Origin: Argopecten irradians | Taxonomy: Eukaryota > Mollusca > Bivalvia > Pectinida > Pectinidae | Reading direction: 5' to 3' | Assembly: GCF_041381155.1 (NCBI RefSeq) | Contig: NC_091147.1 | Location: 8,206,837-8,270,836 of the forward strand | DNA length: 64,000 nucleotides | Made by a program: the position numbers and the translations under genes | Part shown: piece by piece, positions 1 to 11,430 of the stretch | Layout: each line of letters begins with the position of its first letter | How positions within the stretch are numbered: position 1 is the first letter of the stretch | Notes under the pieces: generated by a model | The model's input: only the letters and a program-made list of their open reading frames with translations | Database searches by the model: none | Told to the model about the DNA's origin: nothing

Positions 1-470
1 AGAATAACTTTGATATGTTGTAAAAGTTCACTAATTTTCAGATGGTTTGAGTATGATTTTGGATAGAAAAAAAATAATATTTTAACTAATTTATTAATAA
101 AATAAAACGCACTTCCGGTTTTAAATGGCTGATTTTCGAGAAACCAGGTAAAATTGCTTATTTTCGTGCTTTCAAAAGTCATATTATATAACATCAATCG
201 CAAAAACTGATCACATCAAACCATGATATAAAGTTTAAACCTTGTGTTGATGCAAAAATGCCATGTTTAAAAGAATACACTTAAAAGAAGTTAGCCAAGG
301 CAAAATTCCTATAAACCGGAGGTCCCTCTGCCTGTCAACAAAGACAAAGAAGGAGTTTCCAATCTCTATGTATATGTTTCTGGGTACAGTAAGGGGAAGA
401 CGGCGTACAAGAAATCACATCGATCATTTTCTTATGAAAAAAAAATAAAACAACTTTATCAATTTTCATT
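1..470. repeat. Dispersed repeat fragment
   Basis: The first ~80 bases (a GAATAACTTTGATATGTT start) and the stretch near 333-383 (TCAACAAAGACA, then CTCTATGTATATGTTTCTG) both recur, diverged and about 250 bp closer together, at 21361-21520. This is one dispersed repeat present twice with an internal deletion in the second copy. No coding potential is recognised; bases 471-591 show nothing. Confidence 0.6.
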
Positions 471-591
471 TCACCGAATCATGCATTTGCGTAACAAAAG
501 TATCCCTCAAACACAGGACTGTGCCTACTCAAATGCAGGACTAACTTATCCTGCCTATTCGGGAGTGTCCCCAACCTGTTAAAATTGTTTC

Positions 592-1604
592 CTAACGTCA
601 TGTTACCCAAATTGGCACGGTACCCAAAATGGCACACTTTTTGATAATAATGCTTTTGTTTTAATTCACTTTGGAAATTTTCTTTTAGCTGTTGCTATAA
701 TTATTCCCTGATCATCATGAAATATTTTAATGGTGATATTTCCACATGACCATTGCTAGGAGGAATTTTGTACAGCGATAAACTTGAGAAAATACCTGAA
801 ATCAAGTGTTACTGTAAATATTGCCCCGTGCGATTACTCTAGTTTTCCTCTTTTCGCTCAAATGTCTGCTCTAAAAAGCGGGGAAATGGTATAAACTATG
901 TCTAGAATACAAATTTAATAAATTTAGTTGTCAGTTATTTGGTAGCTTCATAGTTCAGAGCTGTTTTATCCTCCATAGATGTCGATTTTCTAGTATGGAA
1001 ATTTTCATCTGCGATAATGTGGGCATGCGAAATGAAACCAAGGTGCGCTCGAATAGCACTTATAAATCCAAGAGTTACCTCCCTTATACCATTTATATGT
1101 TTATTTAACAGTACCACACACACAAAGCTTTAAAAGGCAAAATATGCATGAATATTGTCGTAAAAATCATGTAAGAAAGGCAAGTGATAACCATAAAGAT
1201 GAAATTTTACCTGCCTATTGATAACATTGATTTTGACGTAAATCATTCTAAAAATACATATGGAGAAAAGTGTTCAATGGCAATAATTGTTGATATTCGT
1301 ATTGTAGTTTCAATAAAAGTCGAATTATATTTGAAATATCCCGATATTTTTCTATGCTCACTGTTTTTACCTGGGTGTGCCAATCTGGGTACCCGCACCT
1401 GGTTGATAACAGGTGCGCTCCAGACCTGTATCCAAGGATGCTATTTATGGAAACACGTGCAGGAAGAATTCCATACATAGACCAACAGACAGATGATAGG
1501 CTCTATTTATGAGATTGGTACAAAAATTGGAATTATATTGCAAACTGAGAAATAGATGCTTAAAAATAAGAAAAACGTGTGCCAGTCTGGGTTACATGAC
1601 GTTA
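592..1604. mobile_element. Non-autonomous TIR transposon (TA target)
   Basis: The left end reads TAACGTCATGTTACCCA and the right end, on the other strand, TAACGTCATGTAACCCA, so the ends are near-identical inverted repeats beginning with a TA that fits a TA target duplication. Just inside the left end the motif TACCCAAA is repeated in tandem (near 606 and 622), as it is in the related element at 39840-40475. No transposase is seen. The right end lies directly against the splice donor of the thymidylate kinase exon at 1609-1732. Family assignment beyond 'TA-target, Tc1/mariner-like' is not possible by eye. Confidence 0.6.
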
Positions 1605-1608
1605 GTAC

Positions 1609-1732
1609 CTGGAAATTTAAACAGTTGTGTATGTTGTCCTTTTGATGTTAACGCCTGTATAAGTTTGTTGCATTGCGTTGTTTTTCCACTGTGATCTCCT
1701 CCTTCAAAAACGATCAGTGCACCGCGCTTCAT
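1609..1732 (-). CDS. DTYMK: Thymidylate kinase, first coding exon (partial gene)
   Basis: dTMP kinase phosphorylates dTMP to dTDP in the dTTP synthesis pathway. Reading the minus strand from the ATG at 1730-1732, the exon encodes 41 residues starting [11 protein letters not shown], followed by the P-loop [10 protein letters not shown] and ending LFKFP. This matches the N-terminus of animal thymidylate kinases (RGALIVxEGxDxxGKxTQ ... LLRFP). The P-loop Lys and Thr that hold the phosphates are present. The exon ends with one base of the next codon before GT at 1607-1608. The remaining exons (lid, DRY region) are not seen at 1-1600 and must lie beyond the left edge, or this is a lone fragment. 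The frame stays open upstream to 1951, so a longer N-terminus is possible, but the ATG chosen fits the family. A TIR transposon sits 3-5 bases past the donor. Confidence 0.82.
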
Positions 1733-1960
1733 TTTACAATGCTGTGGATGTTGGACGATGTTTCGGTACGCAGGTCTAGATATGTAATTTGCGCCAGAAC
1801 TGACGACACTTCCGGCTTTTAAGTACCGAGTTGTCCCAACCACAGTCCCGACTACAGTCGCACGGTTAAGAAATAGCGTCGTTATACCGAAATACCTGAT
1901 AATCATATTCAGCCTTGGACAACATATCATCGTAAATTGTATACGACACAATTCGAACTA
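1733..1960 (-). promoter_or_regulatory. Putative DTYMK 5' region with ETS-type site
   Basis: Just upstream of the thymidylate kinase ATG the DNA is less AT-rich than its surroundings and contains CACTTCCGG at 1807-1815, the complement of a CCGGAAGTG ETS/GABP-type site, about 75-85 bases before the ATG. ETS sites are common in promoters of housekeeping genes lacking a TATA box. This is inference from position and motif only. Confidence 0.35.
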
Positions 1961-2229
1961 TCTAGTCTCCGCATATTCACCGTAATGTTTATTGTTGCCA
2001 TATTTTATCAGCTTCCGCTTTAACGGCGCATTCGACACAGTTTTACATACTGGAACATTTTTAAGGCGGCCTACAATGTACCTGTTACCCGTTACCTGCC
2101 GTCGAGGTCTATTATCATAGGCGGTCGTCGCCTCTCTGGCCCATCACAGTGTTAAAAAATAAAACGCTTCACGAATTTGCGTGGCTTGTTCCATAGAATG
2201 TCTTTTTCGCTTCCTCCAAATTATAGGAC

Positions 2230-2442
2230 CTAAATGTGGCTGTCAAAGCTTAATATTGAACACAAAAATTCTCCTTTATAAACCCTTTGATCTATAACGT
2301 TTAAGTCTTTTTCCGAAATGTAGTCGACTGTTTCTGGCCAAGGATTTATAAGTGAGATACGTCCTTGGTCTGGCTGAACGGTTTCCGCTAGATAATCTAC
2401 ATATATACTTAGCAAAGGTCTTAGAACGGACCCTTGTGGAAC
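2230..2442 (-). pseudogene. LINE reverse transcriptase fragment
   Basis: The minus-strand translation contains VPQGSVLRPLL, then SIYVDYLAETV, which is the conserved block 'GVPQGSVLGPLLFxIYINDL' of non-LTR retrotransposon (jockey/CR1-type) reverse transcriptases. The catalytic Y/FADD motif that should follow about 25 residues on is not present; the frame continues without it to 2230. This is a short decayed piece. Bases 1961-2229 show nothing recognisable. Confidence 0.6.
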
Positions 2443-2448
2443 TCGATC

Positions 2449-3266
2449 ATGATGTTACGACTGACGACTCGAAATTTTTAACATTATTGTACCATTTTTT
2501 TTACTATTTATGAAACTCAGTACTGTAACGGATTTCACCGTTATTAGCAAGTTTATTTAACTCTGTCCTGGATTCGTACCAGGTTCTGACCTGGACCCTA
2601 AATTCACGGTTAATAACAAATACTACAAACTACCAAAAGGGTTATAATGCAGACAATATTTACAAATATGGCTAACTATTCTACTAGCAGTATGTACACA
2701 ACAAACCCGGAAGATACACCGTTCCCTTAGCAAAATAATTACGATTCCCAAAAGTAGCAAGTTACACTGTACAATGCGCCATGGGCCCTCTCCTTTAACA
2801 CTGTCTCTGGTCACTACACGTGTAACACCATGTGCGCTCTAGATCTAGATCTCTGTGTATACACTACGCCGTGTGCGTTATCATGCACACAGTTAAACTG
2901 ACCACCACGACAAGGTTAACTCGAGACACTGTCCCTGCCCGACACTGTTTACTTGCACCGTATGCTGCCAGCACTCCATACCCCTGACTTTTGACCATAG
3001 CACTGTAATATTCCTTGAGCTTGTTCAGTTCAGCCTACTAGTACGTATCCAGTACTACTTATATCTTCTTACCTATAGAACCGTCTGCTAGCTCTAAACA
3101 CCACGCGAGACGCCTATGAACCGGGAATAAAAGCCGTTTTTCTCAACAAATACTTGTCTTATCGAGTCAAACGAAACACCAATGTAAAGTTTATTAAATT
3201 TTACAACGTGTATAACTTGTTTTAAGGACAGAATATTTAGAGGATATGTCTTAAATTTTCGTTAAA
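2449..3266. other. No gene recognised
   Basis: About 800 bases with no long frame, no splice-bounded conserved peptide and no clear repeat. The short minus-strand frame at 2623-2814 has no family features. Confidence 0.5.
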
Positions 3267-3840
3267 ACAAGAGGCCCATGGGCCTTACCGGTCATCTGAC
3301 TATAGGTACAATACAACATAGTCGTTAAAAGATTTTAGTCATTTTGACCCCTGTGATCCTGAATGAAGATCAAGGTCATTTTTTAAAAACAAATATGATA
3401 GCCCTTCATCCCAGCATGTCACAACCCCAATATCAGGTCTCTAGGCCTCTTAGTTATTCACAAGAAGTTGTTTAAAGGATTTTAGCCAATTTGACCCATG
3501 TGACCTTGATTGAAGGTCAAGGTAACTCATTTGAACAAACTCAGTACCCTTCATCCCAGCATCCTACAGGCCAAATATCAGTACCCTGGGCCATCTGGTT
3601 CTTGAGCAGAAGTTGTTTAAAGATTTTAGCCTTTTTGACCCATGTGACCTTAAATGAAGGCCAAGGTCATTCATTTGAACAAACTTGGTAGCCCTCCATC
3701 CAAGCAACCTACAGGCCAAATATGAGTACCCTGGGCCTTCCGGTTATTGAGAAGAAGTCGTTTGAATAAAAAGTTTACGGACGGCGGACGGCGCACGACG
3801 ACGGACGGTGCATGATGACGTCATCCTGACCCTTCGCTCA
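3267..3840 (+). mobile_element. Tandem-core element, family 2 (copy 1)
   Basis: It begins ACAAGAGGCCCATGGGCC followed by GGTCATCTGAC, and contains about three ~120-bp units, each with TTTAAAGATTTTAGCC, a GTGACCTTGAATGAAGGTCAAGGTCA inverted repeat, and GCCCTTCATCCCAGCAT. It ends with GGACGGCGCACGACGACGG and GTCATCCTGACCCTTCG. The last bases of the tail hairpin are diverged compared with the copy at 27744-29083. The open frame at 3491-3691 is a by-product of the unit. Confidence 0.75.
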
Positions 3841-4285
3841 ACGTCACGGTCAGTGCACAAACACAAAAGCTCCTGCCTTGTACTCCCCCAAAACCCAGTG
3901 TGTCTTATCCTTCTCATATACGTCCTTGCTGGATGTAAACGGTACTGGTAGGTATTCCTTTTCCTCCCCAGTATAAGAACTGGTCATTCTGTTTACCTCC
4001 AAATACAATTTGGAACTCCAGAATCCCGAACACTCGAGCGTTTAAACGGATGCCCTTATCCAAATAAGATGTGTGTTTCTTCCGGGTTCAATGAACTGTA
4101 TACAATAACAACAAGATAAGAAGGCTATTCTATTTATGTAGACAAGTATACAAGTAAAACAAGAAAGAGTATTTAACAATATACACATCTCTTCAGTACT
4201 ATAACCGGAGGAATCAACAAACCAAACAATAGAAGACCCCTGGAATATTTTTTGAAACACACTTAATGACTCAGTAGATTATAAG
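3841..4285. other. No gene recognised
   Basis: AT-rich stretch without conserved peptide, repeat or hairpin that I can identify. Confidence 0.45.
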
Positions 4286-4434
4286 ACTCTTTCATATGTG
4301 GATATGAAGGATAGGGATGTTCTACACGAGGGTCACAAAATGTAGTAAAACCCGAGGCTTGCCGAGGGTTTTGCAACATTTTGTGATCCCGAGGGTTGAA
4401 TATCCCTATCCTTCAAATCCACTTATGAAAGAGT
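4286..4434. mobile_element. Palindromic (fold-back) MITE
   Basis: Arms ACTCTTTCATATGTGGAT ... and ATCCACTTATGAAAGAGT are inverted copies; further in, AAGGATAGGGAT pairs with ATCCCTATCCTT and CACAAAATGT with ACATTTTGTG, leaving a small loop around CGAGGCTTGCCGAGG. The whole 149 bp can fold into one hairpin. The outer arm CTCTTTCATATGT is shared with the palindrome at 45337-45488, whose middle is different. Confidence 0.75.
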
Positions 4435-5595
4435 ATTTTTCTTTCATACCTCGACGTTTTATTGCAATTTTACAACAATTATATCCCGCCATTTTGAAAT
4501 AAATTCGAAGAAATCCACGACTGGAAGTCAATTTTCCATACATGAAAAATTACATGATATTTTCAACACCAATTCCGTTGTTTGCATCTTTTATAGTAAA
4601 ACCAGTAATATTTGTGAAGAAAAAATATTAAAATTTTACCGAGGAAATAGATATTTTGTTGATGCCGTGACGTCACGAGGCTTTATTGCATGGTAGCCAT
4701 GCAATACAGCCTCAGGCGATATGTGTGTATTGCTCTGGACCAGCCAGTATGACACGTGTAGGTATGAAAAAAAAAACAACAACAAAAAAAAAACACATCG
4801 CATATCAATCTAAACTACCATGGATTACACAACCCATCCGTCAACTCACGAAGAATTGTAAAGAACTACATACACAGAGCAAAAACAAACAAGACCAAGA
4901 GCTCAAACAGAAATACATTTTAGCATGCAAATCATAACTACACGCACTAGAAATGCATATCTAAAACAAATTTTAAAAGACTTATCAAAAGATGAGCAAC
5001 AGCAAGAGTCACCCCAGAAAACACAAAAAATATTTCATTTCAACAAATTTTATTATATGCAAATTTAATACATATTAATGGAACAGGCTAAGCCTATATA
5101 AATCTTTTCCGTGATGGTGTATATAATTCAATTAATTAATTAAAATATTATTTAGTTTATATCATTAACTGCTCACACACACTCACTCATTCTCCTTTCA
5201 GTGACTAAGACAGACGACAGAACATAGTAACAGAATTTTGAGGAAGGCTTAATTAGTATACATATGTATATTTATATATAATATATATGGGACAAGGAAG
5301 GAATTCCAACCGTGTGGACAAAACAAAATTGTGAAATTTTCGAGGCGATCTGCCCCTTTATCAAGACAAACAAAACGAACACGATTACATAATAGAATAC
5401 GAACAGTAAAGCGGGACAAAGTAGACAAATATTAAACTATCCAGCACAATGGAGCGCAATTTACCCTTCGGCAGTGGCAACCGAAGGCCGGATCTACAAA
5501 AATGTATCCATGCTGTTCGGCAGAACGCTAAAATATGAGCGATGACTGGAAAGCGTGCCACGTGTGACGTCAAATTTGTGGCCAAATTATATATA
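4435..5595. other. No gene recognised; AT-rich flank
   Basis: It contains a short palindrome GCATGGTAGCCATGC at about 4688-4702, an A-rich run near 4765-4795, and TA-rich simple sequence at 5255-5290 and 5585-5600, the latter just downstream of the Penelope-like element. No coding region is supported. Confidence 0.45.
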
Positions 5596-5606
5596 TATAT
5601 GTCTTT

Positions 5607-6790
5607 CTAACTATGGATGGGTAAGTTGAAATGTCTGGCAAGCGGATAGTCAGGTTTGTTCTGTTTGATAGACCAGCGTTTATTGTTGATTCTGACGTTG
5701 AGTGGACCACCGGTTTCCCCAACGTATTGCATTGTGCATTTCCTACACGAGAGGAGGTAGATGACATTGCTGGATCTGTCGGATGTTGTATGCTCTGTTG
5801 CTGATAGCACATTCAAATGTGTCTGTGGATGCTGTGTATAGACACACCATGCACCGTTTATTGTCTAGAATGAACCCGTTTGTGCAGCAGGAGCAAGAGG
5901 AGGAAGTTTGCTGCTCACTACAAGGTCTTTTACATTTTTACATTTTTTGGTCTACGGTAGGCTAGTAGCGGTGGCTTTGGGAAAATACGCCTAAGTTTTG
6001 TTGATGACTCAATGATTTTCCAGTGGTTCGTAAGGATAGAAGGGAGATGTGGTAAGTTAGGATGGAATGTTAACACACAAGGATTGCGTTGAGTGGCAGT
6101 TCTGGTTTGGTATATGAGGAGATTGGCTCTATCTAGGGCGCGGACCTTGTCGATTTCTTGGTCGATCAGATGCGATTTGTATCCTCTAGAGAGAAGGTGG
6201 CATTTCATCTCTTCGCACCGGCGTTCGAAAGTGGAATTGTCGGACACTATTAGACGGATTCGTAACGCTTGTGAATAGGGAATGCTTCTGGTGGTATGCG
6301 AGGGATGACATCTGGTGGGACGGAGGTATAGATGAGAATCAATTAGTTCGGAATACAAGTCAGTACTAATGGCCCCTTCAACTATGGTGGATCTAGTGTC
6401 TAGAAATATATTGGTATCTCATGATATGTCGGCAGTGAATTTGATGGTATTGTGGAATGTGTTGGCATGTTCAATAAATTCATCGAGAGACTGTCGGTTG
6501 GAGGTCCATTTGATTTCAATATCGTCAATGAATCTGAGCCAGCTGAAAGGTTGGATTGGGGCTGATGTTAAGATAGCAGATTCAAGGTGTCCCATGAATA
6601 CATTGGCATATGAAGGAGCCATTTTGGTGCCCATAGCTGTACCACTGATTTACAAGTAGCTGTCGTCATTAAACTTGAAGTTGTTAAGGATGAGGACAAG
6701 TTTAAGGAGATCTACTAGACTCTGGGTCGACGGATGGTTAGACACGCGTCTGTCCCATGCCGCACGACATATACTTATATATATCATATA
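5607..6790 (-). pseudogene. Penelope-like retroelement, RT plus GIY-YIG endonuclease
   Basis: Read on the minus strand from 6790, one frame gives the end of an RT palm with FKFNDDSYL, a TAA stop, [16 protein letters not shown], then FIDDIEIKW (the catalytic x-DD box) and IKFTADIS. After a TGA stop the same frame resumes with IFLDTR and a long basic linker rich in Arg and Lys to 5930. A frame change follows near RRPKN, then the GIY-YIG endonuclease: NVIYLLSCRKCTMQYVGET and PLARHFN at 5607-5816. GTKMAPxYAN and the RT to GIY-YIG order are diagnostic of Penelope-like elements. The N-terminal part of the RT is missing. Two in-frame stops and at least one shift make this copy inactive. Confidence 0.85.
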
Positions 6791-7079
6791 TATATTTAGA
6801 AGTGAGTTAATCTGTACTTACAAAACCAACTTTGGTATGAATATAATTAATCAAATTTCTTAAGTATATATAATTGGGGCAGTAAAACAGAAATGGTTTG
6901 AGTCTTCGGTGTGATAGTCACATGATCATGATGGATCAAGAATTAGGTGGTTAGTAAAATCATTGTTAAGATCACTAGTATTATTCCTTCGTTGACAATA
7001 TATGATATTCAATTTTCTAGGGTTATAATTTAAGAAAGTAGGAGTAGTAAGTAGAGGAACGGGATTTGCAATATTCAAT

Positions 7080-7440
7080 TTTCTTTTAAATATACCTAAA
7101 GATGGCGCTAAAGTTTTTGCATGACATCAGGAAAATAGCTATAACCGAAACGATTTGTTATTAAAACGAGGAATATTAAAGAATCTATGGTGCCTCAGAT
7201 TGTGAAGTGGAACATCATTATTTATAAATGGTTTAACTTTGTCATATAAGTATATAGGTGTCGTATGATTTAATATTTTGTACATTAAAATAAGTTTATG
7301 TCTGTAACGTCTAATACATAGAGGTTTTTGATGTTCCACTTCGCAATCCTGTAGTTAATTTCATTGTTTCAATTTGAACAGATTCAAGTAGTTTGGATTC
7401 ACTTATAGTACAGTTACTCATACTCTAATATGGGTCTAAC
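7080..7440 (-). pseudogene. LINE 3' coding end, decayed
   Basis: The minus-strand translation at 7139-7339 includes IRRYRHKLILMYKILN, then TPIYLYDKVKPF and RHHRFFNIPR. This is the pattern seen after the RT domain in many non-LTR elements (L..R......MYKI.N...P.YL...), near the C-terminus. The upstream part, toward 7440, is broken by stops. No function remains. Confidence 0.55.
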
Positions 7441-7540
7441 GTGTTTTTATCAACTTTATTTTTAAGAGTTCTTGAAATATTTAATCTTTTAAACGATTTA
7501 TCACAAAATCTTGAATGTGATTATTCCATAAAATATTCCA

Positions 7541-10500
7541 ACAAGAGGCCCAGAGGGTCTGTATCGCTCACCTGGTTTGTAATGTCAAGTCATGTTCTGA
7601 ATACAGGTTCATTGTTTCTTTTCTGAAGGAATTTGAATATTCACCTCTTATTTTCCTATTGGGCCCCGCCCCTCCTGCCCTCCGAGGGGGGGGGGGGGTG
7701 GTGGTTTCAGAGCCAAAATTTACACAAGTTCTGTACCCCTTCCTCCAAGGATGTTTGTGGCTAAATTTGGTTACAATCCATGCAGAACTCTAGGACAAGT
7801 AGTGATTTATAGGATTTACCTCTATTTCTCCTATTGGGCCCGCCCCTCCTGCCCCCGGGGGGTCAGAGCCAAAATTTATACAAGTTCTGTTCCCCTTCCC
7901 CCAAGGATGTTTGGGGCCAAATTTGGTTACAATCCATGTAGAACTCTAGGACAAGTAGCGATTTATAGGATTTACCTCTATTTCCCCTATTGGGTCCCCG
8001 CCCCTCCTGCCCCCGGGGGGTCAGTGCCAAAATTATACAAGTTCTGTTCCCCTTCCCCCAAGGATGTTTGTGGCCAAATTTGGTTACAATCCATGTAGAA
8101 CTCTAGGACAAGTAGCGATTTATAGGATTTACCTCTATTTCCCCTATTGGGCCCCGCCCCTCCTGCCCCCAGGGGGGGTCAGAGCCAAAATTTATACAAG
8201 TTCTGTTCCCCTTCCCCCAAGGATTTGTGGCCAAATTTGGTTACAATCCATGTAGAACTCTAGGACAAGTAGCGATTTATAGGATTTACCTCTATTTCCC
8301 CTATTGGGCCCCGCCCCTCCTGCCCCTGGGGGGTCAGAGCCAAAATTTATACAAGTTCTGTTCCCCTCCCCCCAAGGATGTTTGTGGCCAAATTTGGATA
8401 CAATCCATGTAGAACTCTAGGACAAGTAGCGATTTATAGGATTTACCTATATTTCCCATATTGGACCCCCGCCCCTCCTGCTGTCAGAGCCAAATTTATA
8501 CAAGTTCTGTTCCCTTCCCCCAAGGATGTTTGTGGCCAAATTTGGTTACAATCCATGTAGAACTCTAGGACAAGTAGTGATTTATAGGATTTAGGATTTC
8601 CCCTATTTGGCCCCGCCCCTTCTGCCCCGAGGGAGTCAGAGCCAAAATTTATAGTTCTGTTCCCCTTCCCCCAAGGATGTTTGTGGCCAAATTTGGATAC
8701 AATCCATGTAGAACTCTAGGATAAGTAGCGATTTATAGGATTTACCTCTATTTCCCCTATTGGACCCTGCCCCTCCTGCTCCCCCGGGGGGGGGGGGGGG
8801 AGGTTCAGTTTCTCCTTTCAAAGGGATGTTTTGGTGGCCAAGGTTACCAAAATTTATTTACAAGTTCTAGATTTACCTCTATTTTATTGGGCCCTGCCCT
8901 TGCCCCCCCCAAAAAAGGATGTGTTGTGGCCAAATTTGGTTACAATCCATGTAGAACTCTAGGACAAGTAGCGATTTATAGGATTTACCTCTATTTCCCC
9001 TATTGGGCCCGCCCCTCCTGCCCAGGGGGGTCAGAGCCAAAATTTATACAAGTTCTGTTACCCCTTCCCCAAGATTGTCCCCATTCGGGCCCGCCCCTCC
9101 TTGTTTGTGGCCAAATTTGGTTACAATCCATGTTAGAACTCTAGGACAAGTAGCGATTTATAGGATTTACCTATATTTCCCTATTGGGACCCCGCCCCTC
9201 CTGCTCCCGGGAGGGGGGGGGGGGGGGGGATCAGAGCCAAAATTTATACAAGTTCTGTTTCCCTTCCCCCAAGGATGTTTGTGGCCAAATTTGGTTACAA
9301 TCCATGTAGAACTCTAGGACAAGTAGTGATTTATAGGATTTACCTCTATTTCCCCTATTGGGCCCCGCCCCTTCTGCCCCGAGGGAGTCAGAGCCAAAAA
9401 TTTATACAAGTTCTGTTCCCTTCCCCCAAGGATGTTTGTGGCCAAATTTGGATACAATCCATGTAGAACTCTAGGATAAGTAGCGATTTATAGGATTTAC
9501 CTCTATTTCCCCTATTGGGCCCCGCCCCTCCTGCCCTGGGGGGTCAGAGCCAAAATTCATTCAAGTTCTGTTCACCTTTCCCAAAGGATGTTTGTGGCCA
9601 AATTTGGTTACAATCCATGTAGAACTCTAGGACAAGTAGCGATTTATAGGATTTACCTCTATTTCCCCTATTGGGCCCCGTCCCCTCCTGCCCCATGTTT
9701 GTGGGGTTACAATCCAGTAGGACAAGTACGATTTATAGGATTTATTTTCCCCATGGGCCCGCCCCTCCTGCCCCAGGGGGGTCAAAATTTACACAAGTTC
9801 TGTACCCCTTCCTCCAAGGATGTTTGTGGCTAAATTTGGTTACAATCCATGCAGAACTCTAGGACAAGTAGTGATTTATAGGATTTACCTCTATTTCTCC
9901 TATTGGGCCCGCCCCTCCTGCCCCCGGGGGGGTCAGAGCCAAAATTTATACAAGTTCTGTTCCCTTCCCCCAAGGATGTTTGGGGCCAAATTTGGTTACA
10001 ATCCATGTAGAACTCTAGGACAAGTAGCGATTTATTAGGATTTACCTCCATTTCCCCTATTGGGCCCGCCCCTCCTACTGCCCCGGGGGGTCAGAGCCAA
10101 AATTCATTCAAGTTCTGTTCACCTTTCCCAAAGGATGTTTGTGGCCAAATTTGGTTACAATCCATGTAGAACTCTAGGACAAGTAGCGATTTATAGGATT
10201 TAACCTCTATTTCCCCTATTTGGGCCCCGCCCCTCCTGCCCCCCGGGGGGGGGGGAGGGGGTTTCAGAGCCAAAAATTAATTCAAGTTCTTGTCCCCTTG
10301 CACCCCCAAGGATGATTCGTGGCCAAATTTAGAATAGTACATATACCATTGTAGACGCGTGGCTAGGACAAGTAGTGATTTATAGGATTTACCGCTCTAT
10401 TTCCCCTAGTTGGGCCCCGCCCTCCTGCCCCTGTAGGGGTCATGAGCCAAAATTGATACAAGTTCGTGTTTCCCCTCCCCCCAAGAGATGTTTGTGGCCA

Positions 10501-11270
10501 AATTTGGATACAATCCAGTGGGTAGAACTCTAGGACAAGTAGCGCGATTATAGGAGGATTTGACCCTCTATTTCCCATATTGGACCCCGCCTCTCCTGCT
10601 CCCGGGAGGGGGGGATCAGAGCCAAAATTTTATACAAGTTCTGTTTCCCCTACCCACCAAGATGTTTCTGGGGCCAAATTTGGTTACAATCCATGTAGAA
10701 CTCTAGGACAAGTAGTGATTTATAGGATTTACCTCTATTTCTCCTATTGGGCCCCGCCCCTCCTGCCCCGGGGGTCAGTGCCAAAATTTATACAAGTTCT
10801 GTTCCCTTCCCCCAAGGATGTTTGGGGCCAAATTTGGTTACAATCCATGTAGAACTCTAGGATAAGTAGCGATTTATAGGATTTACCTCTATTTCCCCTA
10901 TTGGGCCCGCCCCTCCTGCCCCGGGGGGGGGGGGGGGGGGTCAGAGCCACAAATTTATACAAGTTCTGTTCCCTTTCCCCCCAAGGATGTTTGGGCCAAA
11001 ATTTGGTTACAATCCATGTAGAACTCTAGGACAAGTAGCGATTTATAGGATTTACCTCTATTTCCCCTATTTGGCCCCGCCCCTCCTGCCCCAGGGGGTC
11101 AGAGGCAAAATTTATACAAGTTCTGTTCCCTTTCCCCCAAGGATGTTTGTGGCCAAATTTGGTTACAATCCATGCAGAACTCTAGGACAAGTAGCGATTT
11201 ATAGGATTTACCTCTATTACCCCTATTGGGCCCCGCCCCCTCCTGCCCCTTCGGGCCAGGTGAGCTAAAA
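7541..11270 (+). mobile_element. Tandem-core element, family 1 (long copy, ~22 units)
   Basis: The head is ACAAGAGGCCCAGAGGG, then CTGTATCGCTCACCTGG; the tail is CCCCTTCGGGCCAGGTGAGC then TAAAA. GCTCACCTGG in the head and CCAGGTGAGC in the tail form a subterminal inverted repeat. Between them lie about 22 copies of a ~155-bp unit with the blocks AACTCTAGGACAAGTAGCGA, TTTATAGGATTTACCTC, GGGCCCCGCCCCTCCTGCCC, AAATTTATACAAGTTCTGTT and AAGGATGTTTGTGGCCAAAT. The same element with only five units lies inverted at 43209-44182. G-runs vary strongly in length between units, and 10300-10600 carries many small insertions that look like sequencing error. The repeated short frames ([15 protein letters not shown]...) are a property of the unit, not genes. 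Confidence 0.85.
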
Positions 11271-11430
11271 ATTCTTCTCATACATCAAAACAACAAGAAA
11301 AGAGAACATAGATATCACAGCACTAAGAAAGGATGGACACCTAATGACAGACACCACTTATAAGGCAAACTGAAATTAAATGAAAAATTCAAATCAGCCT
11401 TCACAATAGAACAGGATCACTCCATACCAG
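11271..11430 (+). pseudogene. LINE fragment, part 1
   Basis: The plus-strand translation reads FFSYIKTTRKENIDITALR, then KDGHLMTDTTYKA and, after a one-base shift, LNEKFKSAFTIEQDHSIPE. This is the region between endonuclease and RT in jockey/RTE-type LINEs (YIK.KR....V..L...G.L..D...KA..LN..F.S.FT.E). It is interrupted at 11431 by an element and continues at about 12758. Confidence 0.6.

Noticed and set aside
1184..1478. Overlapping plus and minus frames of 98 and 76 codons
   Set aside because: Both lie inside the TIR element at 592-1604 and show no transposase motif.
4686..4937. 83-codon Lys-rich frame
   Set aside because: Driven by A-runs near 4765-4795; no domain.
7541..11270. CRISPR array
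   Set aside because: Units are adjacent ~155-bp repeats without unique spacers, in a eukaryotic genome.
7751..11281. Many 60-115-codon frames with [27 protein letters not shown]
   Set aside because: They repeat with the ~155-bp core unit of a transposable element, occur on both strands and break at each unit; not a gene family.
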